Assembly (NCBI GenBank): GCA_025352565.1
Contig: JANXTF010000085.1
Span: forward strand, 1-39,414
DNA: 39,414 bases
Origin: Rhodospirillales bacterium
GTDB taxonomy: Bacteria; Pseudomonadota; Alphaproteobacteria; Acetobacterales; Acetobacteraceae
Direction: 5' to 3'
The notes beneath the pieces were generated by a model. That model saw nothing but the letters and a program-made list of their open reading frames with translations. It did no database searches and had not been told where the DNA came from. Both the position numbers and the translations under genes were made by a program. Below, piece by piece: positions 15,395 to 24,425 of this stretch; the stretch's first letter is position 1; each line of letters begins with the position of its first letter.

Positions 15395-16588
15395 TCAAGA
15401 TATGCTCAACAACCGATACTTGCCCTTCTCCGCCACATCGAACCGGAACTTGCAATCCTCGATATCGCCCAACGGCGTGAACTTGCACGGCCCCGAAGCC
15501 CCCTCGAAATTCACCGCCTTGCCATCCGCCAGCAGCTTCAACCCGTCGATGGCGCTCGTCACCTTGGTGCCGCCGGCATCGCCCACTGCGCGTACGAAAT
15601 CGTGGATCGCGACCCCGCCCGAAGCCCCTGCCTTCGCGATCGAAAGCGCGATCAGCGAGATGTGGTCATGGATCTGCGCCGCATACGGGTCCGGCTCCGC
15701 CCCGAGAATCCGCTTCACCCGCGCATAGGCCGGGCTGCCCAAATCGGGCGATGGCGCGAAGCTGACCAGCCCTTCCACAACGTCCGCCGGCACATTCTCC
15801 AGCAGCTTCGGCGTCGCCGCATAGCCGAACGTATAACGCTTGCCTTCATACCCCGCGCGGAAAAGCTCGCGCAGCAGAACCGTGATGTCGGGCGTGTAGC
15901 TGTTCAGGAACAGCGCGTCGGGCTTGGTCTTCAAAGCCTGGTCGATTTCCGACCGGAACGACGTCTTGGCCGCATCGTACACTATGTCGCCCAGCGGCTC
16001 CACGTTGCCGGCCTTCAGCACCTCGGCCAGGCGGTTGTAGCTGTCCACCGCGAACGGCGTCTGCGCCGACAGGCCGAACACCTTGGTCGCCTTGTCGCCC
16101 ACGATGTATTTCGCGATGCGGCCGGACTGCAGGTAGGTGTTGGGCTGGGTCCGGATGATGTAGCCCTGGTGCGGCAACTTCGTGATGCTGTCGGCACCCG
16201 ACACGGTGAACAGCATCACCTTGTTGTCCCAGCACAACGGCGCCACCGCCATGGTGACCGCGCTCGCCCAGGTGCCGGCGATGGCATCCACCTTGTTCAC
16301 GTCGATCAGTTTCCGCGCCGCGCGCACGCCGGCATCGGGGTTGGTCTCGTCATCGGCCGAGACCAGCTCGATCTTGCGTCCCAGCACGCCCCCCGCCGCG
16401 TTGATATCGTCCACCACGGCTTTCGCCACCTTCACCATCCCCGGTCCGAACGACCCGCCCGCGCCGGTCTGCGGCGTGAGCGTGCCGATCAATATCGGCT
16501 CGGCGGCGGCACCTTGCGCCACGCGGCCGAGGAACGGCATGGCAAGTGCCGCCAGCATGGCCTGGCGGCGGGTCGGGATGATGGTCAT
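15395..16588 (-). CDS. Periplasmic substrate-binding protein of HAAT-type ABC transporter
   Basis: This protein captures the substrate for LivHMGF. ATG 16588 has an AGAGGA ribosome site and begins a signal peptide with TIIPTRRQAMLAALAMPFLG; the twin arginine suggests possible Tat export. The mature part begins EPILIGTLTPQTGAGGSFGPGMVKVAKAVVDDINAAGGVLGRKIELVSADDETNPDAGVRAARKLI, the classic LivJ-type type I binding fold. Later blocks (GDKATKVFGLSAQTPFAVDSYNRLAEVL, FRSEIDQALKTKPDALFLN) are also typical. The 397-residue length is normal. It lies between livF and livH in the operon. Peptidic, amide or pyrimidine ligands are all possible for this family. Confidence 0.9.
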   Translation of the reverse strand: MTIIPTRRQAMLAALAMPFLGRVAQGAAAEPILIGTLTPQTGAGGSFGPGMVKVAKAVVDDINAAGGVLGRKIELVSADDETNPDAGVRAARKLIDVNKVDAIAGTWASAVTMAVAPLCWDNKVMLFTVSGADSITKLPHQGYIIRTQPNTYLQSGRIAKYIVGDKATKVFGLSAQTPFAVDSYNRLAEVLKAGNVEPLGDIVYDAAKTSFRSEIDQALKTKPDALFLNSYTPDITVLLRELFRAGYEGKRYTFGYAATPKLLENVPADVVEGLVSFAPSPDLGSPAYARVKRILGAEPDPYAAQIHDHISLIALSIAKAGASGGVAIHDFVRAVGDAGGTKVTSAIDGLKLLADGKAVNFEGASGPCKFTPLGDIEDCKFRFDVAEKGKYRLLSIS

Positions 16589-16665
16589 GGCGACATTCCT
16601 CTTGTTTTTGACAACATGAATAGCAAACCCGTCATTGCGTGGAGCGGAGCGGACGCTCACAACGC

Positions 16666-17364
16666 TTATCCCCCGAGAAACAGCCGCCGCACCTCGGCAT
16701 CGTCCATCATCTCGCGCGCCGGCCCAACCCGCGCGGTGCGCCCATCCACCAGTACCACGCCGACATCGGCGATCGCCAGCGCCTCGCGCGCATTCTGCTC
16801 CACCATCACGATCGCCGTCCCCTCCGCATGGATCGCCGCGATATTGTCGAACAGCGCCTCGGCCGCCTTGGGCGACAAGCCCGCCGAAGGCTCGTCAAGC
16901 AGCAGCAGGCGCGGCTGCACCATCAGCGCCATCGCCATCGCCAGCACCTGCCGCTGCCCGCCCGACAGCGTGCGCGCCGCATGGCGCCGCTTCTCGGCCA
17001 GCACCGGAAACCGCGCGAACAAATGGTCGATCCGGGCCGCGGTCGCGCGGCGTTCCAGGAAGCCGCCCATCTCCAGGTTTTCCCGCACGCTCATGGTCGG
17101 AAAGATGTTCGCCTCCTGCGGCACGAAAGCCAGCCCGCGCCGCGCGCGGTCCCGCGCCCCCAACGCCTCGATCGCCATACCGTCGAGCAGGATCGCACCC
17201 GATTTCAGCCGCAACAATCCCGCGATCGCCTTCAGCAGCGTGGACTTCCCCGCGCCATTCGGCCCGATGACCGCGACCATCTCTCCGGGCGCCACGGCGA
17301 GCGACGCGCCTTTCAGGATTTCGTCGGCGGCGCCATAACCCGCCACGATCGCGCGCACGTCCAT
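16666..17364 (-). CDS. livF: Branched-chain-type ABC transporter ATPase LivF
   Basis: This is the second ATPase of the HAAT importer. The start ATG at 17364 overlaps the livG stop as TGATG; another in-frame ATG lies three codons upstream at 17373. The 232 residues show Walker A GPNGAGKST, signature LSGGQRQVLAM and Walker B LLLLDEPSAGLSP. The LivF-specific stretches ENLEMGGFLERR and MVEQNAREALAIAD are also present. The N-terminus MDVRAIVAGYGAADEILKGASL is exactly LivF-like. The frame of this gene is open through livG on the same strand, so a long artificial fusion can be read, but the real boundary is the overlap described. Confidence 0.93.
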   Translation of the reverse strand: MDVRAIVAGYGAADEILKGASLAVAPGEMVAVIGPNGAGKSTLLKAIAGLLRLKSGAILLDGMAIEALGARDRARRGLAFVPQEANIFPTMSVRENLEMGGFLERRATAARIDHLFARFPVLAEKRRHAARTLSGGQRQVLAMAMALMVQPRLLLLDEPSAGLSPKAAEALFDNIAAIHAEGTAIVMVEQNAREALAIADVGVVLVDGRTARVGPAREMMDDAEVRRLFLGG

Positions 17365-18128
17365 CAGGCCCATCGGCGCGAGCCCATATACGCATCCTGC
17401 ACCTGGCGATCGGCCGCCACCTCGGCGAAACTCCCCTCCGTCAGCCGTCGCCCCTCCGCCATCACGATCACCGGGTGGCAGAGCCGCGCGATCAGGTCCA
17501 TGTGATGCTCGATCACCAAAAACGTGATGCCGTCCTGGCACAAGCCACGCAGATGGTCCGCGATCTCCTCGGCCAAGGTCGGGTTCACGCCCGCGATCGG
17601 CTCGTCGAGCAGCACGAGGCGCGGCTCGGCCATCAGCGCCCGCCCGATCTCCAGCAGCTTCTTCTGCCCGCCCGACAAGGCGCCCGCCGCGTTGTTCGCC
17701 ACGCGCAGCAAATTCAGCCGCCGCGCGATCGCGATGGCCCGCACCCGCGCAGCCTCCTCCGCCGCGGCGCCGCCGTTCACGAGCGCGGCCAGCACGCCTT
17801 CGCCCGGCTGGCGCGGCGCGTAGAGCAGCAGGTTGTCGAGCACCGACAATCGAGAGATGCCGCGCGCGATCTGGAACGTCCGCGTGAGCCCGGCGCGCGT
17901 GATGCGGTCCGGCCGCCAGCCGGTGACGTCCTGGCCGGCGAATATCACGCGCCCGCCATCGGGCGGCACCACGCCGCTGATGCACTGGAACGCCGTGGTC
18001 TTGCCGGCGCCGTTCGGCCCGATCAGCGCCGTGATGGTGCCCGCGCGCACGCAGAAATCGACGCCCCGCAGCGCCCGCACGCCGTAGAAGCTGCGCGTCA
18101 GCCCTTCGACGCGCAGCAATTCGGTCAC
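17364..18128 (-). CDS. livG: Branched-chain-type ABC transporter ATPase LivG
   Basis: This is the first ATPase of the HAAT importer, hydrolysing ATP on the cytoplasmic face. The start is GTG 18128, overlapping the end of the dihydropyrimidinase gene by four bases (GTGA). The 254 residues carry Walker A GPNGAGKTT near 37-45, signature LSGGQKKLLEIGRALM near 153-168, and Walker B LVLLDEPIAGVNP. The H-loop lies in VIEHHMDLI. The TRTFQIARGISRLSVLDNLL segment is the LivG-type Q-loop region. Overlap on both sides places it firmly inside the operon headed by the hydrolase. Confidence 0.93.
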   Translation of the reverse strand: MTELLRVEGLTRSFYGVRALRGVDFCVRAGTITALIGPNGAGKTTAFQCISGVVPPDGGRVIFAGQDVTGWRPDRITRAGLTRTFQIARGISRLSVLDNLLLYAPRQPGEGVLAALVNGGAAAEEAARVRAIAIARRLNLLRVANNAAGALSGGQKKLLEIGRALMAEPRLVLLDEPIAGVNPTLAEEIADHLRGLCQDGITFLVIEHHMDLIARLCHPVIVMAEGRRLTEGSFAEVAADRQVQDAYMGSRRWA

Positions 18129-19567
18129 GCGAATTGCGATGCGTCGAAATCATGCGCCAGCACGCCGGTCGGCTGGATCAGGTCGTACGGCCCGCGCGCC
18201 AGGAACCGCCCCGATCCCGGCTCCGCCCGCACCTTTCCGTCGCGCATCGCCACTCGCCCGCGCAGCACCGTGGCCACCGGCCAGCCGGTGACCTCCAGGC
18301 CCTCGTACGGCGTGTAGTCGATCGCATGCTGCATCAGCGCGTTGGTCAGCGTGGTTTTACGGGCGGGGTCCCACAGGACAAGGTCGGCATCCATTCCCGG
18401 CGCGATGCTGCCCTTGCCCGCGAGGCCGAACAGGCGCGCGGGATTGGTCGCCGTCAGCGCGACGAATTTCTGCGGGTCGATGCGGCCCTTCGCCACGCCC
18501 TCGCTGAAGATGATCGGCAGCCGCGCGGCGAGTCCCGGCATCCCGTTCGGGATGTCGCGGAACGGCGCGTCCTCCCCGTTCACCCGCTTGCCCCGCGTGC
18601 CGCCATAGCTCCAGCCGCTATGGTCCGACGAGATCACGTCCAGCGTGCCGCGCCGCACGTCTTGCCACAGCTTTTCGTGGTCCCCCGCCTCGCGCGGCGC
18701 CGGGCTGCACATGAACTTGGCGCCCTCGAAGCCCGGCCGGTCCATGTCGGACGCGACCGAGACGAAATACTGCGGGCACGTCTCGCCCCACACCTTCAAT
18801 CCCCGATGCTGGGCCCGCGCGATCTCCTCGGCCACTTCGCTGCACGACACATGGAAAATCTGGATCGGCTGGTCCACCATCTCGGCCAATGCGATGGCCC
18901 GATGCGTCGCCTCCCGCTCGATCATGCGCGGGCGCGCCCAGGCGTGGTATTTCGGGCTGGCGCGGCCATCGGCCAGCAGCGCCTCGGTGCGCCAGTTGAT
19001 CGCGTCGTAATTCTCGCAATGCACCGTCACCAGGGCGCCCGCCCGCCGGGCCGCCGCCAGCACGCGGATGAACGCGCGGTCGTCCAGATGCAGCGGGTCG
19101 TAGGTCAGGAACACCTTGAGGCTCCGCACCCCCTCGCTCACCACCTGAGGAATCTGCCGCCAGATCACGTCGTCCGACGCATCGGTGATGATCTGGTGGA
19201 AGCCGTAATCCACCATCGCCCGCCCGGCCCGCCGCCGGTATTCCGCCAGCGGCTCCAGGATGCCGCCGCCCTTGAACTGGGTCGAGAACGTCACGACCGA
19301 GGTGGTCCCGCCCGCGAGGCACGCCCGGCTGCCGCTCTCCCAGGTCTCCTCGTCCGCCCCGCCGGCTTCCTGGAGTTGCTCGATATGGCAATGCGTGTCC
19401 ACGCCCCCCGGCATCACCAGCAAACCGCCCGCGTCCAGCGTCTCCGCGCCCGTCAGGCGGTCGCCCAACGCCGCGATTCGCCCGTCGCGAACGCCCACAT
19501 CGGCCCGGAATGTGTCGCTGGCCGTCACCACGGTACCGCCGCGGACGACGAGGTCGAAATCAGGCAT
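18125..19567 (-). CDS. Dihydropyrimidinase / D-hydantoinase
   Basis: This is a cyclic amidohydrolase opening dihydropyrimidine or 5-substituted hydantoin rings. From ATG 19567 (AAGGAG ribosome site nine bases ahead) it has 480 residues, the family length. All binuclear zinc ligands can be placed: His59 and His61 in THCH, the carboxylated Lys151 in SLKVF, His183 in VHCEN, His239 in IFHVSC and Asp315 in SSDHSG. Other family blocks are GETCPQYF and MDADLVLWDP. It is the first gene of an operon with a complete HAAT-type ABC importer, so uptake and ring opening of one cyclic amide or ureide is the likely job. No carbamoylase gene lies within the window. Confidence 0.92.
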   Translation of the reverse strand: MPDFDLVVRGGTVVTASDTFRADVGVRDGRIAALGDRLTGAETLDAGGLLVMPGGVDTHCHIEQLQEAGGADEETWESGSRACLAGGTTSVVTFSTQFKGGGILEPLAEYRRRAGRAMVDYGFHQIITDASDDVIWRQIPQVVSEGVRSLKVFLTYDPLHLDDRAFIRVLAAARRAGALVTVHCENYDAINWRTEALLADGRASPKYHAWARPRMIEREATHRAIALAEMVDQPIQIFHVSCSEVAEEIARAQHRGLKVWGETCPQYFVSVASDMDRPGFEGAKFMCSPAPREAGDHEKLWQDVRRGTLDVISSDHSGWSYGGTRGKRVNGEDAPFRDIPNGMPGLAARLPIIFSEGVAKGRIDPQKFVALTATNPARLFGLAGKGSIAPGMDADLVLWDPARKTTLTNALMQHAIDYTPYEGLEVTGWPVATVLRGRVAMRDGKVRAEPGSGRFLARGPYDLIQPTGVLAHDFDASQFA

Positions 19568-19693
19568 GCGGGCAGGCTCCTTGGCTACCGGCGCGATCGT
19601 GGAGGCAAACCGCGCATCGCGACAAGGCCGCGCTACCTTCGGCACCCCGACTCATGGTAACTTGCCGGCGAACGACAACGGGATAGGCAGGAT
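19568..19693. promoter_or_regulatory. Divergent region between hydrolase/ABC operon and polysaccharide genes
   Basis: These 126 bp separate two leftward and rightward operons and must carry both promoters. I see the AAGGAG ribosome site for the hydrolase and a GGCAGGA for the wzz-like gene, but no convincing -35/-10 pair or operator. Confidence 0.4.
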
Positions 19694-21865
19694 TTGAGCC
19701 CGGCAGACGATTTCCCGGCACCCGCGCTCCCGGCTCCCTCGCATCTGGCCCTTCCGGCCGAGATTCCGGCGGGTCCGGGCTATTCTTACGAGCAGAGGGA
19801 AGGCGCCGCCCGCCAGTCTGGATCGCGGTTCATGCCGCTGCGGGCCATGGTGGCGCACGCCTTCACCAATTGGCGCGCGATCCTGCTGGTCGCCGCCCTC
19901 CCCGCCTTGGCCGGCATCGCCGCCGCCCTGTTCACCCCGGTGCAATACACCGCCGAAAGCACGCTCATCGTGTTCGTCGGCCGCGACAGCGCCGACATCA
20001 GCGGCCTCAAGGCCGTGAACCTGTCGGTCAACGGCCTCAAGGAGGTCAACTCCGAAATCGACATCGTGCTCAGCGGCGACGTGATGCGCGACGCGCTGCG
20101 CCGCATCGGTCCCACCACCCTGTTCCCGGCGCTCGGCCGCCGCCGCCTGCTCGGCCTGCTGCCGGCACTCGACGAGGAGGCCCGCATCCGCGCCGCCGAG
20201 CGCCAGTTCCGCGAGCGCGTCGGCGCCAGCGTCCAGCTCGACACCAACATCGTCCGCGTGGCCTTCACCTTCCCCGACCGCGACCTGGCCATCACCGGCC
20301 TCCGCAGCGTGATCGACGCCTATCTCGCCCACCGGCGCGACGTGTTCACCAACGCCAACTCCTCGTTCCTGCGCACCCAGCTCGACACCTACACCGAGCG
20401 CCTCAAGGAGATCGACGCGCAGATCACCACGGTAAAGAGCGACCACCAAGTGCTCGACATCAAGCAGGACGTGGCGCTCGCCGGCACCATGCTGTCCAGC
20501 CTCCAGCAGCGCCGCGACCAGCTGCGCGAGCGGCGCCAGGCAGCCCAGTCCGAGGCGGAAGTGGCGGCGGCCAAGCTCGCCGTGCTGCCGCGCGAGGTGC
20601 AGGCCTCGCGCGAGCAGACCAACCAGGTCAGCAACGACGACAGCCGCAACACGCTGCTGCGCCTCCAGGTCGAGCGCGACCACCTGGCCGCCCAGTACCG
20701 CGCCGACTACCCCGCCGTGGTCGAGCTGGATCGCAAGATCGCCTCGGCCCGCGCCGGGATCAGTTCGGCCGCTCGCGCCAACTTCTACAGTTCGCGCAAC
20801 GAACGCAGCCCGGCTTACGAGCAGATGCAGGGCCGCATGCTCGCCGCCCAGGTCGAGGCGAGCGCCCTCGGCAAGCCGATGCAGGAGCTGGACTCCCAGA
20901 TCGCCCAGGCGCGCCAGCGCACCGACGCGCTGCGTTCGGCCGAGAGCACGTTGCAGGAGATGGAGCGCACCCGCGAGGTGATCGTCTCCAACTACCGCCA
21001 GTTCGCGCTGCGCGAGGCCGCCGCCCGCATCGACGAGGACGCCAACCGCGTCCGCAACGCCAATGTCCGCGTAGTGCAGGCACCCGACGCGCCGAATTCC
21101 GGCTCCAACACGCGCTGGCATTTGCTCGCCGCCGGCCTGTTCGCGGGCGTTGCCTTCGGGGCCGCCGCCGGCGTGCTGCTCACGGTGCTGCGCCGGGTGT
21201 ATCTGCTGCCGGTCGAGGCCGAGCGCCACCTCGGCATCCCGGTCCTGGCCGACATCCCCGTGTCCGAGGCGCAGTTCACCGGCCCCGTCGCCAGGCGCGA
21301 GGTAGCCGGCCTCGCCTCCCTGCTGCTGGACGGCCGCGAGCCGGGCGAAAAACCCGTGTTCCAGTTCATCTGCGACGACGAGGCCGGCCTCACCGCCACC
21401 CTGGTCCGCACCCTGGCCACCGAGTTCGCCGCCACACATGGCCTGCGCACCCTCATCATCGACCTGCAAACGCCCCCCAAGGCGGAGCCCGCCGCCGAGC
21501 GGCAGGAGCCGTTGGCGATCCGGCCGACCAACGTCACCAACCTCTGGATCGTGCCCAACGGGGCGGCCACCGCGTTGGCCAGCGCCCGCACGCTGGCCGC
21601 CCGCTCCCGCGAGCTGCTCGACACGCTGCGGCGCGATCATGAGGTCGTGCTGGTGATCGGCCCGTCGGACAACGCCAACCACGCGGCACGGCGGCTTGCC
21701 CGCCTAGTCGATCTCAACATTCTGGTGCTGCGCGCCAACCACACCCGCGCGCCGGTGGCCGAAGCCCTGTGCGCCAGCCTCGCCGCCGTCGGCGCCAATG
21801 TGTGCGGCTTCGTGTTCGGCGGCGGCCGGGCCTATGTCCCGCAGGCGATCCTGCGGTGGCTCTAA
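19694..21865 (+). CDS. Wzz-type polysaccharide co-polymerase fused to degenerate BY-kinase-like domain
   Basis: Wzz/BY-kinase proteins set chain length in Wzy-dependent polysaccharide export. This 723-residue protein starts at TTG 19694 (GGCAGGA upstream); ATG 19831 is an alternative. A first membrane helix lies at about 58-80, a long coiled-coil periplasmic domain from about 210 to 460, and a second helix at about 475-500. The last 220 residues have the shape of a BY-kinase. However, the Walker A loop reads ICDDEAGLTATLVRT, without the lysine, Walker A' is LIIDLQTPP with only one aspartate, and the Walker B site reads VLVIGPSDN without aspartate. No C-terminal tyrosine cluster is present. 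It is therefore probably a non-catalytic pseudokinase. wzy-like and wzx-like genes follow. Confidence 0.85.
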   Translation: MSPADDFPAPALPAPSHLALPAEIPAGPGYSYEQREGAARQSGSRFMPLRAMVAHAFTNWRAILLVAALPALAGIAAALFTPVQYTAESTLIVFVGRDSADISGLKAVNLSVNGLKEVNSEIDIVLSGDVMRDALRRIGPTTLFPALGRRRLLGLLPALDEEARIRAAERQFRERVGASVQLDTNIVRVAFTFPDRDLAITGLRSVIDAYLAHRRDVFTNANSSFLRTQLDTYTERLKEIDAQITTVKSDHQVLDIKQDVALAGTMLSSLQQRRDQLRERRQAAQSEAEVAAAKLAVLPREVQASREQTNQVSNDDSRNTLLRLQVERDHLAAQYRADYPAVVELDRKIASARAGISSAARANFYSSRNERSPAYEQMQGRMLAAQVEASALGKPMQELDSQIAQARQRTDALRSAESTLQEMERTREVIVSNYRQFALREAAARIDEDANRVRNANVRVVQAPDAPNSGSNTRWHLLAAGLFAGVAFGAAAGVLLTVLRRVYLLPVEAERHLGIPVLADIPVSEAQFTGPVARREVAGLASLLLDGREPGEKPVFQFICDDEAGLTATLVRTLATEFAATHGLRTLIIDLQTPPKAEPAAERQEPLAIRPTNVTNLWIVPNGAATALASARTLAARSRELLDTLRRDHEVVLVIGPSDNANHAARRLARLVDLNILVLRANHTRAPVAEALCASLAAVGANVCGFVFGGGRAYVPQAILRWL

Positions 21866-23130
21866 GCCTCGAGAGGCACGACGCGCCGCGCGCCGCGCGC
21901 CTGCCCGCCTATGTCAGGCGCGTCGCCCCGGCCCGAACCCACGCGCGCGGCGCATCGCGGCCCTGGATGGTGGGGCTGCTCGGCTTCGCCATCGCCATGT
22001 TCGCCGAGACCTTCGCCTATATGCGCGACGCCCCGCCGGTGTTCGCCTTGTCCAAGGTCTGGCCGATCCTGACCCTGCCATTCGCCGCCTACGCGCTCTT
22101 TCACCGCCGGCCGCCCTATGCCTGGGTGCCGCTGGTACTGTTGGCCTACGCGATCGGCGTCACCCCCGTCATCGCCATGTACACCTTCGACATCGAACTG
22201 GTGGACGCCCTGTTCCCGACGGTGAAGATGTGGGCGCTGCTGCACTACCTGGCCGCAATCGGCTTCCTCGCCGTGCTGCATCCCTCGCGCGAGGAGCTGC
22301 GCCGCGCCTTGCTGTGGCTCGGCGGCCTCACCTTCGGGCTGCTCTGGGGGCTGTGGCTGCTGCTGCCGCGGAGCGCCTATCAGTGGGACCCGAACCTCAG
22401 TAACCTGTTCCTGATCGACCTCGATCGCGGCGCGCGCATTTTCGCGCCGATGACCTTCGGCTTCTACCTGATGTTCTATCTCAACCGCAGCTTCTGGATG
22501 CGCCCCGCGCTGTGGAAGCTGCTGGCGGTCGGGATCGGCCTCGCCACGCTGTTCATCATCTACAAGGAGAAGCTGGCGATCGCCGTGGTGGCCCTGCTGC
22601 TCGGCTTCGGCGCCGTGGCCACCTTCCGCCGGCAGCGCCGCCTGTTCATCGGTCTCGGTCTGATCGCGGGCGGGATCGGGGCCGCCGCGATCCTGCTGAT
22701 CGACCCCGACAAGCTCGCCCTGGCCCTCGGCGGCTCGCTCGCGGTCCGCAAGATCACCGGCGGCCTCGCCTTGCACTTCCTCGGCGAGGAACCCTGGCGC
22801 TGGCTGCTCGGCGTCGGCTCCATGACCAAGCACGGCGCCACCGGCCTCGATCAGTTTTTTCGCTACGAGCAGTTCTATCTCGCCGATATCGGCTGGCTCG
22901 GCATCCTGTTCGAATACGGCGTGATCGGCTGCGGCCTGATGCTGTCGATCTACTACGCGGCCGCCCGCGTCACCTTGCGCGGCTTGGTGCCGGGCGATGC
23001 CATGTCCGCCGCCCTGTTCGACAGCGTGCTGTATGTCATCCTCAGCGAGGTCATCTACTCGGCCATCATGAGCCCCGGCATCATCCTGACGCTGGCCGCC
23101 CTCGCCCTGTATAAACCGCGCCCCGCCTGA
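21856..23130 (+). CDS. Wzy/O-antigen-ligase-like membrane polymerase
   Basis: This is a polytopic membrane protein, likely polymerising or ligating lipid-linked polysaccharide units. The start is probably GTG 21856, overlapping the preceding stop; ATG 21967 is possible. About ten to twelve helices are seen. They include GLLGFAIAMFAETFAYM, HYLAAIGFLAVL, LLGLWLLL-type stretches and LLAVGIGLATLFIIY. A large loop near residues 310-350 contains LGEEPWRWLLGVGSM and EQFYLADIGWLGILFEYG, the arrangement seen in O-antigen ligase/polymerase families (WzyC, WaaL). Sequence in this family is poorly conserved, so the call rests on topology, the glycine-rich loop and the position between a Wzz and a Wzx protein. 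Confidence 0.7.
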   Translation: MALSLERHDAPRAARLPAYVRRVAPARTHARGASRPWMVGLLGFAIAMFAETFAYMRDAPPVFALSKVWPILTLPFAAYALFHRRPPYAWVPLVLLAYAIGVTPVIAMYTFDIELVDALFPTVKMWALLHYLAAIGFLAVLHPSREELRRALLWLGGLTFGLLWGLWLLLPRSAYQWDPNLSNLFLIDLDRGARIFAPMTFGFYLMFYLNRSFWMRPALWKLLAVGIGLATLFIIYKEKLAIAVVALLLGFGAVATFRRQRRLFIGLGLIAGGIGAAAILLIDPDKLALALGGSLAVRKITGGLALHFLGEEPWRWLLGVGSMTKHGATGLDQFFRYEQFYLADIGWLGILFEYGVIGCGLMLSIYYAAARVTLRGLVPGDAMSAALFDSVLYVILSEVIYSAIMSPGIILTLAALALYKPRPA

Positions 23131-23132
23131 CC

Positions 23133-24416
23133 ATGCGTGCCCGCTTGCGCATCAGCGGGCAGGTCGCCCGCTCGTTCGCGGGGCTTGGCGTGCGCGGCGT
23201 CGAGGTCGCGGGCAAGTTGCTGCTGTACGTGGTGGTGGCGTACCGCCTCGGCGCCGGGCAGGCCGGACTCTATTTCGTGGCGCTGTCGTGGAATCAGCTC
23301 GGCTCGGCGATCGCGCGCATGGGGCTGGAGCGCGCGATCATGCGCCACCTGCCCGCCGAACTCGCCATGGGCCACCGCGCCGCCGCCCGGCGCGTGCTGC
23401 TCTGGACCGCCGGCTGGATCGGCCTGGGCGCCGCCGCCATCGCCGCTCTCACCGCGCTGCTGGCCGCGCCGGTCGCGGATTTCGTGTTCGGCAAGCCTGA
23501 GTTCGCCCTGCCCCTCGCCCTCTCCGCCCTGCTGATCGTGCCCGATGCCTTGGCCATCGTGGCCGGCAACGCGTTGATCGGGTTGAAGCGGCCGGTGGCG
23601 GCTCAAATGGTGCAGAACGCGCTCTGGCCGCTGCTGGCGCTGATCGGCGTGCTGGCCGGGCTCGACCGGCTCGACGCCGTGCTCCTGGCCACCGCCGCCG
23701 GCCGCGCCTTCACGGCGGCGCTGGGTGCCGCAATGCTGCGGCGCGCCTGGCCGGAGCTGGCGGGGCCGAACGCCGCGAGCACCGAAGCCGCCGCCACCCA
23801 GGGCGTGCTCTGGCGCACCGCGATGCCGCTCTATGCCGTGGAACTGGTGCAGGCGACGCTCATCACGCTGCCCACCCTTGTGCTCGGCATCTTCGCCAGC
23901 GCCGCCGAGGTGGGGGCGTTCAGCGCCGCCAACCGGCTCTCGATGCTCACCTGGGTGGTGCTGGTCAGCATCTCCAGCGTCGCCGCCCCGCATTTCGCGG
24001 CCCATGAGCGGCGCGGCGAATGGGCGCAGCTGCGCGCCGTCAACCGCACCGCCCGCCTCACCTCGGCGGTCATCGCCCTGCCGCCGCTGGTGGCCATGAT
24101 GCTGGCGCCGTACTGGCTGCTGGAACAGATCGGCCCCGGCTTCGGCATCGCCGCCTGGCCGCTCCGGATCATGGTGGTGGGCCAGATGGTCAACGCGGCC
24201 CTCTCGGGCCAGGACATCCTGCTCGCCATGGCCGGCCATGGCGCCGCGCTGCGCCGCCTCAACCTGCTGCAGCTCGCCACCTGCCTGGTGCTGAGCGCCA
24301 CCGCGATCCCGTTTCTGGGCATCGACGGCGCGGCGCTGCTGGTCGCGGCCACCATGGCCCAGGGCGGCATCGGCACCATGCTGGTCGCCCGCCGGCTGAT
24401 GCCGAGGGCCTTCTGA
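23133..24416 (+). CDS. Wzx-like oligosaccharide flippase (MOP superfamily)
   Basis: This is a lipid-linked oligosaccharide translocase of the inner membrane. ATG 23133 lies two bases after the preceding stop. The 427 residues contain about 12 to 14 hydrophobic segments with the typical N-terminal block GVRGVEVAGKLLLYVVVAYRL. The repeated pattern AQMVQNALWPLLALIGVL and AAEVGAFSAANRLSMLTWVVL near residue 260-285 is characteristic of polysaccharide transporters (PST/MOP). Together with the Wzz- and Wzy-like genes, it completes a Wzx/Wzy-dependent export route. Glycosyltransferases and outer-membrane export genes (wza-like) are not in the window. Confidence 0.82.
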   Translation: MRARLRISGQVARSFAGLGVRGVEVAGKLLLYVVVAYRLGAGQAGLYFVALSWNQLGSAIARMGLERAIMRHLPAELAMGHRAAARRVLLWTAGWIGLGAAAIAALTALLAAPVADFVFGKPEFALPLALSALLIVPDALAIVAGNALIGLKRPVAAQMVQNALWPLLALIGVLAGLDRLDAVLLATAAGRAFTAALGAAMLRRAWPELAGPNAASTEAAATQGVLWRTAMPLYAVELVQATLITLPTLVLGIFASAAEVGAFSAANRLSMLTWVVLVSISSVAAPHFAAHERRGEWAQLRAVNRTARLTSAVIALPPLVAMMLAPYWLLEQIGPGFGIAAWPLRIMVVGQMVNAALSGQDILLAMAGHGAALRRLNLLQLATCLVLSATAIPFLGIDGAALLVAATMAQGGIGTMLVARRLMPRAF

Positions 24417-24425
24417 CGGGCAATC

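Noticed and set aside
16666-18153. One long fused ATPase of about 495 residues reading through livG and livF
   Set aside because: The first half of that frame is an out-of-phase arginine/alanine-rich translation of livG. The real livG is in another frame and overlaps livF at TGATG.
19652-21682. A 676-codon minus-strand frame across the wzz-like gene
   Set aside because: It has no ribosome site and a shadow-type composition; the plus strand holds a complete Wzz-type protein with two membrane helices.
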